A stretch of DNA of 8,391 bases from Candidatus Omnitrophota bacterium (GTDB taxonomy: Bacteria; Omnitrophota; Gorgyraeia; Duberdicusellales; 4484-171), in assembly GCA_030601015.1 (NCBI GenBank), contig JAUVUO010000044.1, positions 1-8,391 on the forward strand, given 5' to 3'. The first letter of the stretch is position 1; every line of letters starts with the position of its first letter. Both the position numbers and the translations under genes were made by a program. Shown piece by piece: positions 1 to 6,096 of the stretch. The notes under the pieces were generated by a model that saw nothing but the letters and a program-made list of their open reading frames with translations, had not been told where the DNA came from and searched no databases.

Positions 1-9
1 CATATAAAC

Positions 10-50
10 ACTATCAGACAAAACTGTTTGAAACAGTTTTGTCTGATAGT
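10..50. repeat. Perfect 41-nt palindrome (20-bp inverted repeat, 1-nt centre)
   Basis: Bases 10-29 are exactly the reverse complement of 31-50, with a single G at 30 between them. As RNA or a cruciform it would make a stem of about 18 bp with a minimal loop. Neither side is followed by a convincing T-tract (plus side continues AAAGAATACT; minus side TGTTTATATG), so it is not a canonical intrinsic terminator. It could be a bidirectional transcription barrier, the end of a small mobile element, or a protein-binding dyad. The gene to its left is outside the window, which limits interpretation. Confidence 0.85.
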
Positions 51-131
51 AAAGAATACTCAGTTTACTTTAAAACCTCTTTAACTCTTGTTTCAAAATT
101 CATTCAAATAATTTTTATTTTTTTTATACAC

Positions 132-159
132 TTGTAGCAAAAAAAATCAGTGCTATAAT
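132..159 (+). promoter_or_regulatory. sigma70-like promoter of the plus-strand RNA
   Basis: A perfect -10 hexamer TATAAT (154-159) sits 16 nt downstream of a weak -35 TTGTAG (132-137), in an AT-rich stretch with T- and A-tracts upstream. The expected transcription start, 6-8 nt after the -10 box, falls at about 165-167. That is exactly where the closing stem of the RNA described next begins. The agreement between the predicted start and the 5' edge of the stem is the main support. Confidence 0.65.
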
Positions 160-164
160 TAAGC

Positions 165-340
165 ATATAGGCTCTGCCTGTCACGTAATTAAGGATGCTG
201 CTTATGCTAATAAATTATTTAAGGGAGTTGAATTCTCTTACCGTTGCGGCGGAAAAGATGAAATTCCCACTTGTAGGAGAAAAGAACTAAAAGCGGCGTT
301 CTTCTAACGGACTAACGGCGGGGCTTATATATATTTTTCT
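165..340 (+). ncRNA. Rod-shaped structured RNA, probable 6S RNA (SsrS-like)
   Basis: Seen by pairing: 165-178 pairs with 317-330 (14 bp, three G-U). Then 180-186 pairs with 307-312 (6 bp, one bulged A) and 192-203 with 291-302 (12 bp, three G-U). An open bubble of about 19 nt (204-222) faces about 22 nt (269-290), and 223-229 pairs with 262-268 below an apical loop region. All six wobbles in the two long stems are G-U on the plus strand but would be A-C on the minus strand, which fixes the strand. A T-run (334-338) ends the unit, giving a transcript of about 170-175 nt. Known of the family: 6S RNA is a rod of about 180 nt with a closing stem, a large central bubble and an apical stem, and it sequesters housekeeping RNA polymerase by mimicking an open promoter. 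The 6S assignment rests on architecture and length only; another structured RNA remains possible. Confidence 0.6.
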
Positions 341-518
341 TCCCTTAATATTAAAAAAATAAAATAATGTATTACATTGCACCGTGAGGTATTTCTCTTG
401 GACGACATCCTCGCAGTAACCTGAAGTCAATTAAACGCAAGTCTTTTCGACTCCCTTTGGCCTCTCAGGGTCTATTCATTTACAACCTTTTCCTTCGAAA
501 AGGATTAAGTCTCATTGA
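341..518. other. Intergenic stretch without a confident gene
   Basis: This lies between the 3' end of the plus-strand RNA and the stop of the zinc-ribbon gene. It starts very AT-rich (341-375), then becomes clearly more GC-rich (about 380-475), unlike its surroundings. On the plus strand a frame starting with ATG at 366 is open except for one TGA (386-388) and then continues to 520; a minus-strand frame over part of the same region is also mostly open. Small pairings exist (GTGAGG near 384 with CCTCGC near 409; AGTC/GACT around a UUUUC loop near 440-452; CCCT/AGGG flanking 453-470). I recognise neither a protein family nor a riboswitch consensus. It could be a decayed gene, a dispersed intergenic repeat or a structured RNA. 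Confidence 0.4.
484..506 (-). terminator. Hairpin possibly terminating the minus-strand gene run
   Basis: A 7-bp perfect stem (486-492 with 497-503) around a 4-nt loop, extended by two A-T pairs past a bulge, lies 13-35 nt beyond the stop codon of the last minus-strand gene. The minus-strand tail is only TTGTAAAT rather than a U-run, so it is a weak or non-canonical terminator, though it may still protect the mRNA 3' end. Position is the main argument. Confidence 0.4.
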
Positions 519-824
519 TTAAAATTGAATAAAAATAAATGCAAGAATTAACAAAATTACCGCGGGTACAACAAACATAAGCACATTAAACAATGAAACT
601 TGCTTATACACATATATCGGCAATTTACAGGGGACAGTTCGTGGTTCTAATAAACCGCACTTTTTACATCTCAAATTACTAGGGACTTTACTAAACCGCC
701 ATCCTTTTAAAGGGGTTTTCACCGAAAACATTAGCATGCCCCTCTCTATATCCATATCGGAATATAAATATGGCCTACCGCACTTTGGACATTTAATATT
801 TAGCTTCCATGTAGATACAGCCAC
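519..824 (-). CDS. Small zinc-ribbon membrane protein, function unknown
   Basis: A 101-residue protein. The N-terminal half carries two CxxC knuckles (C12-P-K-C15 and C53-K-K-C56, each followed by Gly), the pattern of a zinc ribbon with an insertion of about 37 residues between knuckles. A single hydrophobic segment at about 78-99 ends the protein, so it should sit in the cytoplasmic membrane by a C-terminal anchor. I do not recognise the family. The start is GTG at 824, supported by AAGGGG seven bases upstream; no other in-frame start keeps the first knuckle. It lies 114 nt downstream of the archaemetzincin-like gene on the same strand, in a gap with no convincing terminator, so it may be the last gene of that run. 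A role in metal or nucleic-acid binding at the membrane would be a guess. Confidence 0.7.
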   Translation of the reverse strand: MAVSTWKLNIKCPKCGRPYLYSDMDIERGMLMFSVKTPLKGWRFSKVPSNLRCKKCGLLEPRTVPCKLPIYVYKQVSLFNVLMFVVPAVILLILAFIFIQF

Positions 825-938
825 AACTTAACCCCTTACGTGCAGAATCTGCTCTTCTATAAACAAAATTCAATATAACAAACAAGGAATACCTATATTG
901 ACTAATTGTCCACATTAAAATTTTCTTATAAAATCATT

Positions 939-1550
939 TTATTGAAGATACTTTTCTAAGCAAACATCACATAATTCGTAATCTTTTTTATCAGTATCTG
1001 CTAAGCGGTTAGAAAAATGCATAACACATAGAGGATTAGGACAATGATCTAAATTATACAAATGGCCGACCACATGTATGGCTTCTTTTAAGCATCGCAA
1101 TAAAAATAATTTTCTATCTTCAGGAAAACCGTAATATGTCTGCCTCAACCTTGTTAAAGATATAATAGCAACCCCGGAGGCAACATCCGCTTCGCCAAAA
1201 ACAAAATTAAGTTCATGAATATAAATATCTTCATCCATTATCGCTAATACCTTTTTTTTAGTATTTTTTCTATTTTCTGAAATTTCTTTAAAAATAGTTA
1301 AAATTTTGTATTGTTTTCTCTCTTTATCATAAGCATCAAAAGATGCTATACTTGGCTTTCCTACAGAAACAGACACACCCATAATATCTCTTAAGTTGGT
1401 TTTTATATACTCAATTACATCGTTCTTAATATCCCCGTAAAGAATAATCTCTATTTCCTTTTTTTCTTTAGCATAAGAATTTCTTGCTCCACCTAAAACA
1501 ATGATAACCACCAAAACTAAAAATATCTTAAATATTATTTTACTGTTCAT
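939..1550 (-). CDS. Exported archaemetzincin-like protein lacking the catalytic glutamate
   Basis: A 203-residue protein. Residues 1-27 form a signal peptide (K4, hydrophobic 5-21, cleavage after S-Y-A27), so it should be exported; typical archaemetzincins are cytosolic. The rest matches the archaemetzincin (AmzA, M54) family. It has the FGEAD...SLTRLR region (118-136) and then the metzincin-type zinc site H159-V-V-G-H163-L-Y-N-L-D-H169-C170, C175-V-M177, and C194-x-x-C197. Family consensus is HExxHxxGxxHC-x4-C-x-M-x17-C-x-x-C. Here the three zinc His and four structural Cys are kept, but the general-base Glu is Val160 (codon GTG at 1073-1071) and the Gly of the turn is Asn166. Peptidase activity is therefore doubtful, and a zinc-binding or pseudoenzyme role is possible. 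GTG is one base from GAG, so a recent mutation or read error is not excluded. The start ATG is preceded by AGGTGG at 6 nt. It lies 32 nt downstream of the macrodomain gene and is probably co-transcribed with it. Confidence 0.85.
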   Translation of the reverse strand: MNSKIIFKIFLVLVVIIVLGGARNSYAKEKKEIEIILYGDIKNDVIEYIKTNLRDIMGVSVSVGKPSIASFDAYDKERKQYKILTIFKEISENRKNTKKKVLAIMDEDIYIHELNFVFGEADVASGVAIISLTRLRQTYYGFPEDRKLFLLRCLKEAIHVVGHLYNLDHCPNPLCVMHFSNRLADTDKKDYELCDVCLEKYLQ

Positions 1551-1582
1551 ATTTAACCACCTGTTTAACTCCTTAATTTAAA

Positions 1583-2119
1583 TTATTTATTATTACCTAT
1601 ATTTTTTACATCTATTAATTTTCTATATATCTCATATGTTCTTTTATTAAAACACAAAAACACAACTTTTTCAATATCCATATTCCCATATAAAAAAGCT
1701 AAAACAGTCTTAACCGCTATTTTACACGCGCGTTCAATGGGAAAACCATAAACTCCGGTACTTATTGACGGAAAAGCGATGCTGCGTATACCCTTTTTAT
1801 CAGCTAAGTAAAGACAATTTTTATAACATGCCTTAAGTAAATTATCTTCATTATTATTTCCACCTTTCCATACAGGGCCTGGAGTATGTATTACATATTT
1901 AGAAAGTAAATTGTACCCTTTGGTTATTTTAGCCTCACCGGTTTTACATCCATTAAGAAGCCGGCACTCTTCTAAAAGTTTAGGCCCGGCCGCCCGATGA
2001 ATAGCACCATCTACACCTCCGCCGCCCAACAAAGAAGTATTTGCCGCATTAACAATAGCATCTAATTTCTCTTCAACAATATTCCCAATTTTTACTTCTA
2101 TTTTATCCACAGGTTCCAT
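1583..2119 (-). CDS. Macrodomain protein (ADP-ribose / O-acetyl-ADP-ribose hydrolase-like)
   Basis: A 178-residue single-domain protein of the MacroD/YmdB type, which bind ADP-ribose and hydrolyse O-acetyl-ADP-ribose or mono-ADP-ribosyl-Asp/Glu. Visible signatures: [20 protein letters not shown] at 22-41, with the substrate-loop Asn27 and Asp37 that is catalytic in MacroD-type enzymes; IHTPGPVW at 77-84; and the phosphate-binding loop [11 protein letters not shown] at 117-127. All expected motifs are present and the length is normal, so activity is likely. It is cytoplasmic (no signal or membrane segment). The ATG at 2119 has only a distant AGGG upstream, so the Shine-Dalgarno is weak; a GTG at codon 4 is an alternative. 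It is separated from the upstream phosphoesterase gene by a 138-nt AT-rich gap that may hold its own promoter, and is followed after 32 nt by the archaemetzincin-like gene. Confidence 0.93.
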   Translation of the reverse strand: MEPVDKIEVKIGNIVEEKLDAIVNAANTSLLGGGGVDGAIHRAAGPKLLEECRLLNGCKTGEAKITKGYNLLSKYVIHTPGPVWKGGNNNEDNLLKACYKNCLYLADKKGIRSIAFPSISTGVYGFPIERACKIAVKTVLAFLYGNMDIEKVVFLCFNKRTYEIYRKLIDVKNIGNNK

Positions 2120-2193
2120 TTTATAAAATTTTATCCCTATAAGGGCAATAATTTCAATTTAACAACAAAAAATTTTCAACATATATTTTCGCT

Positions 2194-2219
2194 ATTATAC
2201 ATAAATAAAAATTTAGCAA
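2194..2219 (-). promoter_or_regulatory. Possible promoter ahead of the macrodomain gene
   Basis: Reading the minus strand, a perfect TATAAT (2199-2194) lies downstream of TTGCTA (2219-2214). The spacer is only 14 nt, which is short for sigma70, so this is tentative. It is placed about 70 nt before the macrodomain start and is followed by a small CCCT/AGGG hairpin (2135-2145) in the leader. Confidence 0.3.
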
Positions 2220-2257
2220 TATTATTATCTATTTACTCCACACTTTTTTTAATCAAT

Positions 2258-3220
2258 TTATAAATTCAATTTTTCAATAAACCGCTTATACAATTCCTTT
2301 TCAGAAAAAGAATAAACATCTTCTATTATTGCCCCTGCCATAGTATCATGTCCTCCGGATTGGCCTAATCCTTTAACAATTCCTTCAAGAATTAGAGCCG
2401 CGTTCCACTCTAATTTTTCACTTCGTACCGAAACACTAACCTTATCCTTACCTTTTGCACATAACGCGACAAAATCTATTTCTTCAACTGAAAGAAAAAA
2501 ATCAGCTAGTATACCTAAAAGATTCTGAGAACAAAAATCATCAAAACAATAAAAAGCAAATTCCTTGTATAGAACAACATCTTTTAAGGCCTTTCTATAC
2601 AACTCTAATTCTTCCTGAAATATATTATTTCTTAATATTGATCCTACCAATGAATGTTCAACTTTTTCAAATAAAAACATATAAGCTTCTAAATCCTTAA
2701 AATTAACTCCTCTACTAAAAGAATCATTATCAACATGCAGGCCTATAGCTAAAGCCGTTGCCGCATTTCTAGATAACTCAATTCCGGCTTCTTTAGCATA
2801 CAAAGAAATAATTGAAGAGCATGAGCCATAGTCAGTCCTAATATCTAAAAAGGGAACATCCTCCGAACTTGTAGAGTTATGATGGTCTATAATCCCTATT
2901 TCTATCCCCTTAAGGCCTGTAACATTTTTATTTCCTTTACATCCATCAATAATAATTATTTTTTCTTCCCCGCTAATCTCAAACTCTGAATTATGACTAA
3001 TAGTAATATTTAATTCGGAAATCATTCTTTCTACCGGATTGCTTTGCAATTGTCCATCATATATTATTTCTGAAGATATCCCATATTTTCCAAGCAAATA
3101 TTGCAATCCAAAAGCTGAGGCTATGGCATCCGGATCAGGGAAATTATGAGTTTGAATATAAACTTTTTCTTCATTTCTCAAAAGACTCACTAATTCATTA
3201 AATTTTTTCCCTTTAATCAT
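2258..3220 (-). CDS. DHH/DHHA1 phosphoesterase (NrnA-like nanoRNase / pAp phosphatase)
   Basis: A 320-residue cytoplasmic protein with the full DHH-DHHA1 architecture. Metal-binding motifs of the DHH domain are all visible: H25-N-F-P-D29-P-D31-A (motif I), IIIID92G (motif II), I-D112-H113-H114-N (motif III, the name-giving DHH) and H162-V-D164-N-D (motif IV). The C-terminal DHHA1 substrate-binding motif is G289-G-H291-D-T-M-A-G-A297. The length fits NrnA-type enzymes, which hydrolyse oligoribonucleotides of a few residues and 3'-phosphoadenosine 5'-phosphate; some relatives act on pApA or c-di-AMP, and the motifs alone do not separate these. It is also close in layout to the N-terminal half of larger DHH proteins, but no extra domain is present. 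The gene follows the frameshifted CNB gene by 26 nt. The start ATG has only an A-rich leader (AAAAAAG) and no real Shine-Dalgarno, suggesting coupling to the upstream reading frame. Confidence 0.92.
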   Translation of the reverse strand: MIKGKKFNELVSLLRNEEKVYIQTHNFPDPDAIASAFGLQYLLGKYGISSEIIYDGQLQSNPVERMISELNITISHNSEFEISGEEKIIIIDGCKGNKNVTGLKGIEIGIIDHHNSTSSEDVPFLDIRTDYGSCSSIISLYAKEAGIELSRNAATALAIGLHVDNDSFSRGVNFKDLEAYMFLFEKVEHSLVGSILRNNIFQEELELYRKALKDVVLYKEFAFYCFDDFCSQNLLGILADFFLSVEEIDFVALCAKGKDKVSVSVRSEKLEWNAALILEGIVKGLGQSGGHDTMAGAIIEDVYSFSEKELYKRFIEKLNL

Positions 3221-3246
3221 CTTTTTTAAATTTCAAAACAATCATT

Positions 3247-3737
3247 TCACTTCTTTAATACATAATGCAAGAGGATATCATCAACATTATAAAGCCTTCT
3301 GCTGATTTCCCGGGCTATGTTCAAAATTACAATTGCATAAATATCCATATATTCATTATATAAAGACAATAAAGCTGTACCGGACAAAACTATCAATTCT
3401 GTTTTTTCTATAGCAATGGCATTGGCAGTCTGTGGTTGTATACCTATCATTGAACTTTCACCAAAACATCGTCCAACATCAAACTCAATTAATTCTAAAG
3501 GAGTGTGGTCAACATCCACATATAACTTAACTCTGCCGGATTTTACAATATAAATATGCGTCGCGGATTCACCTTGATGAAATATTATTTCTTCTTCATC
3601 ATATGAAACCTCTTTAAGTGCCCTAAAAAGAAAAAAAGCTGTTTTTCTGTAAGGCTGGCAAAAATAGATATTTTATTTAAAATTGGGAGAATATTTTCTA
3701 TATTCTGAAGAGGTATATATATTTTTTTATCACTCAT
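3247..3737 (-). CDS. Cyclic-nucleotide-binding-domain protein, interrupted by a -1 frameshift
   Basis: A stand-alone CNB (CAP_ED) domain split over two frames. The first frame starts at ATG 3737 and stops after 50 codons (TAA 3587-3585); its residues 1-36 end in IFASLTEKQLFF, the usual helix before a CNB domain. The second frame, open from before 3630 to the stop at 3249-3247, carries the beta-barrel: D-E-E-E-I-I-F-H-Q-G-E, then I-Y-I-V-K-S-G-R-V, the FGE of the phosphate-binding cassette, and the C-terminal helices. Moving back one base at the T7 run (3637-3631) joins them into a normal 163-residue product. In that product the cassette reads F-G93-E94 ... P-Q103-T-A105: Gln sits where canonical domains have the phosphate-binding Arg, so classical cAMP/cGMP binding is doubtful. 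There is no DNA-binding domain, so it is not a complete CRP-type regulator. It lies 67 nt after the GldG-like gene and 26 nt before the phosphoesterase gene. Using the downstream GTG at 3519 as a start would give only a 90-residue fragment. Confidence 0.8.
3630..3636 (-). other. Slippery heptamer U UUU UUC at the CNB frame break
   Basis: In the first frame the codons read CTT TTT TTC, so the mRNA presents U UUU UUC in the zero-frame phase required for tandem -1 slippage (X XXY YYZ). After slipping, the next codon is CTT at 3630-3628, exactly the frame that encodes the rest of the CNB domain. A possible 7-bp stem (UGAUGAA with UUCAUCA, around 3602 to 3576) starts about 28 nt downstream. That is farther than the usual 5-9 nt, so a stimulatory structure is not convincing. 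A one-base indel or read error in the same T7 run explains the break equally well. Confidence 0.45.
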
Positions 3738-3804
3738 ATTAAATATTTTTTATTCCTTTCAAAAAGATAATTAATATTTTCAACAATATTATTTTAATGG
3801 AATT

Positions 3805-5385
3805 TTAATCATTACTCCATACAATAACTCCGCAAACCATAACAAAAACCGGCATAAGAAAAAGTATAAACCCTATTTTTCGTTTTTGTCTGCTGGTCAA
3901 ATCCAACTTTTCTATTTTGATATCTTTTTGGTCAATAAACGTCTGATAATCAAGTTCTGACAGCCAACTAATAATATTAAGCCCCAGTTTCGCGTTGCTG
4001 TATTGATTAATAAAAATATTAGTTAAAAAATCAGCATCTGTAAAAACAATTATGCGAGTATCAGAGTTATCACCTTCCTCCTTCTCTTCCCAAATAACAG
4101 ACGAAATAGGGACAGGGCCGGAGATATCCACTGCTTCATTAAACCGCACATCCAAAGTCCGATCACTCTCAGCCCAACTAGCTTTTTTTGATGATGTTAA
4201 AACAATAGGCGCAACCAAAATTGAAGAACGGCGATTTTTTAAAATGGTTATAGACCTTGGCCGAACATAAAAAGTATAATCTAATCCTTGGGTAATGGCT
4301 TTATGCGGTAAATAATTTTTTGTAGCCGGACTGCCGACATCACTGCCGGCATGACTGCTTAAATCAACAACTATATCGTCACCGATATTTACCCCCCATT
4401 TATTAAGAATATTGTTTAAAGACGGATTTTTTTTCTTTTCATCATTAGTTAAAGGTTTATCCTTAGTGGTAACGATAACGTGTTCTATCAAGAATAAAGC
4501 ATCCCCTCCTTTTTTTAAATATTTATCAATATTTTTTTCCTCTTTTTCAGTTAAATTATTCTTTGCCCCCGCAATAACAAGAACATCACAATCTTCAGGA
4601 ATATTCTCTCTAATCCCCAACATAAGTTTTTTACAAGTCACGTTATTAGCTGACAATAACTTTGCCCAATCACTAAGCCCATTATCACCTTCATCTAATA
4701 TGTCATATTCTCCATGACCTGCAAGAAAATAAATATTTCTTTTTTCTCTTATCACCCGAACTATAGCATTAGTTATTTCCTCTTCAGTTAAATCAGTTTC
4801 AGTAAAATCAATATCTCTTCTTTCATCGCCGGAACGAACTATAACTTTCCTCTCTTTTCCGCTTATTACATTACCGAACTGAGCGGCATAACCAATCTGT
4901 TCAATCTGGTCAATTATTTCAGTTTTTATTTTTCCATTAGAAACCCTTTCATACTCACTAAACAAATCTTCCAAATATTTAGGAGGAATTCCTACATGAA
5001 AGGCTGTTAATTTAACATCTTGTTCTAATTTTTCAATAAACTCTATCGTTTGCTGACTTAAGGTGTGTTGTTTAGCTTTAGTAACATCCCATCTCAAGGG
5101 GAGAGAATAAGCTAAATAATTTATCCCGATTAAAAAGACTAATAAAGAAAAAAGAATAAGAGTTGTTCTTAATATTTTTTCCCACTTAAATAATTTTAAA
5201 GGTATTTTAGATATCTTTTTAAAACTAAAAAAACAAATAAACAAAGAGATTATCCCTAAGAGTAAAAATACTATTTCAGATAAGCCTAAATGCTTATTTA
5301 TATAAAAAAACCCAAAACCATACGCAAGGCAAACCGCGCTTAATCCAAACAAAATAGATATTTTTTTATCCTTTTTATTATACAT
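3805..5385 (-). CDS. GldG-like membrane component of an ABC-2 exporter
   Basis: A 526-residue protein. Three membrane helices at the N-terminus (about 8-30, 34-55, 71-95) are followed by a large extracytoplasmic region and one C-terminal helix (about 504-523). Just after helix 3 comes the family hallmark R98-W-D-V-T-K-A-K-Q-H-T-L-S, then a GldG/IFT52-like sugar-binding-type fold with IYFLAGHGEYD (218-228) and RIIVFTDADFLTN (444-456). GldG was named from Bacteroidetes gliding genes, but the same domain accompanies ABC-2 ATPase/permease pairs in many non-gliding bacteria, where the substrate is mostly unknown. The start ATG directly follows the permease stop (TAA-ATG, no gap) with no Shine-Dalgarno, which implies translational coupling. 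It is the third gene of the exporter operon. Family membership is firm; the role beyond 'exporter partner' is not. Confidence 0.9.
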   Translation of the reverse strand: MYNKKDKKISILFGLSAVCLAYGFGFFYINKHLGLSEIVFLLLGIISLFICFFSFKKISKIPLKLFKWEKILRTTLILFSLLVFLIGINYLAYSLPLRWDVTKAKQHTLSQQTIEFIEKLEQDVKLTAFHVGIPPKYLEDLFSEYERVSNGKIKTEIIDQIEQIGYAAQFGNVISGKERKVIVRSGDERRDIDFTETDLTEEEITNAIVRVIREKRNIYFLAGHGEYDILDEGDNGLSDWAKLLSANNVTCKKLMLGIRENIPEDCDVLVIAGAKNNLTEKEEKNIDKYLKKGGDALFLIEHVIVTTKDKPLTNDEKKKNPSLNNILNKWGVNIGDDIVVDLSSHAGSDVGSPATKNYLPHKAITQGLDYTFYVRPRSITILKNRRSSILVAPIVLTSSKKASWAESDRTLDVRFNEAVDISGPVPISSVIWEEKEEGDNSDTRIIVFTDADFLTNIFINQYSNAKLGLNIISWLSELDYQTFIDQKDIKIEKLDLTSRQKRKIGFILFLMPVFVMVCGVIVWSND

Positions 5386-6096
5386 TTAACTATTTAATCT
5401 GTTTTCGATACTTAAACGCGTTAATATTATACAAATAAATATCCCGCTTAAATAATAAACTATATCTCCAATAGTAATGAGTCCTATCCCAAAATTTTCT
5501 GAATGGCTCATTGTGCTTACATATTGAATAAATTTTTCGACCGGGCCTTCGAAATATTTGACAAAAGATATTGAAAAATACAACAAAAATAGAATCACAT
5601 AAGAACTTATAGCAGATAATATCTGATTGCGTGTCCACGATGAAGTAAGCATTCCTACAGAAACAAAAAACGCTCCCTCCAGCCAAACCCCAATATAACC
5701 CGCGAATATTTCCCATCGGTCAGGCTGCCCAAAATATTCAATTATGAAATAATACACTATTGTCATACCTACTATTAATGAGACGAATATTAAACTCCCT
5801 AAATATTTACCTAAAACAATCGCCGTATTTGTTGTTGGCGTGGTCATCAAAAATTCCATGGTGCCTGTAGATTTTTCTTCTGAAAAAATCTTCATAGTAA
5901 GAATAGGTATAATAAATAAAAACAAAAATTCCATCACTTTAAAAACATCCCGCAAACTAGCCTCTCTATTTTCATTAATAATCATAAAAAAGAAAATATT
6001 AAAGATTGAAATGGTTAAAATCAAAAGAATATACGCCATCGGTGATTTAAATAAACCTGCTAATTCTTTTTTAGCTATTGAAAAAATTTTATTCAT
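5386..6096 (-). CDS. ABC-2 type permease (GldF-like)
   Basis: A 236-residue polytopic membrane protein with about six hydrophobic helices. The N-terminus has the amphipathic entry IAKKELAGLFKSPMAYIL seen in ABC-2 permeases. After helix 2 it has the diagnostic cytoplasmic coupling motif E-E-K-S-T-G-T-M-E-F-L-M-T-T-P, where the ATPase contacts the permease. The length is typical of GldF-type half-permeases, which work as dimers. It overlaps the ATPase gene by 8 nt and has a strong Shine-Dalgarno (AAAGGAG, four bases before ATG) inside that gene; its stop codon abuts the GldG-like start. Together they make a three-gene exporter for an unknown substrate. Confidence 0.93.
   Translation of the reverse strand: MNKIFSIAKKELAGLFKSPMAYILLILTISIFNIFFFMIINENREASLRDVFKVMEFLFLFIIPILTMKIFSEEKSTGTMEFLMTTPTTNTAIVLGKYLGSLIFVSLIVGMTIVYYFIIEYFGQPDRWEIFAGYIGVWLEGAFFVSVGMLTSSWTRNQILSAISSYVILFLLYFSISFVKYFEGPVEKFIQYVSTMSHSENFGIGLITIGDIVYYLSGIFICIILTRLSIENRLNS

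Noticed and set aside
376..475. Riboswitch in the GC-richer intergenic block
   Set aside because: Compared by eye with TPP, FMN, cobalamin, SAM, glycine and c-di-GMP core motifs; none matches, and no downstream gene lies in a suitable orientation.
2455..2700. Plus-strand open frame of 81 codons
   Set aside because: It is antisense to the DHH phosphoesterase, which has all its motifs over the same bases; no ribosome site or recognisable domain.
4052..4717. Two plus-strand open frames (4052-4270 and 4412-4717)
   Set aside because: Both are shadows of the GldG-like gene; the peptides are Ser/Phe-rich low-complexity mirror translations.
5390..5716. Minus-strand frame of 108 codons inside the permease
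   Set aside because: Out-of-frame reading of the ABC-2 permease, whose helices and coupling motif occupy the other frame.
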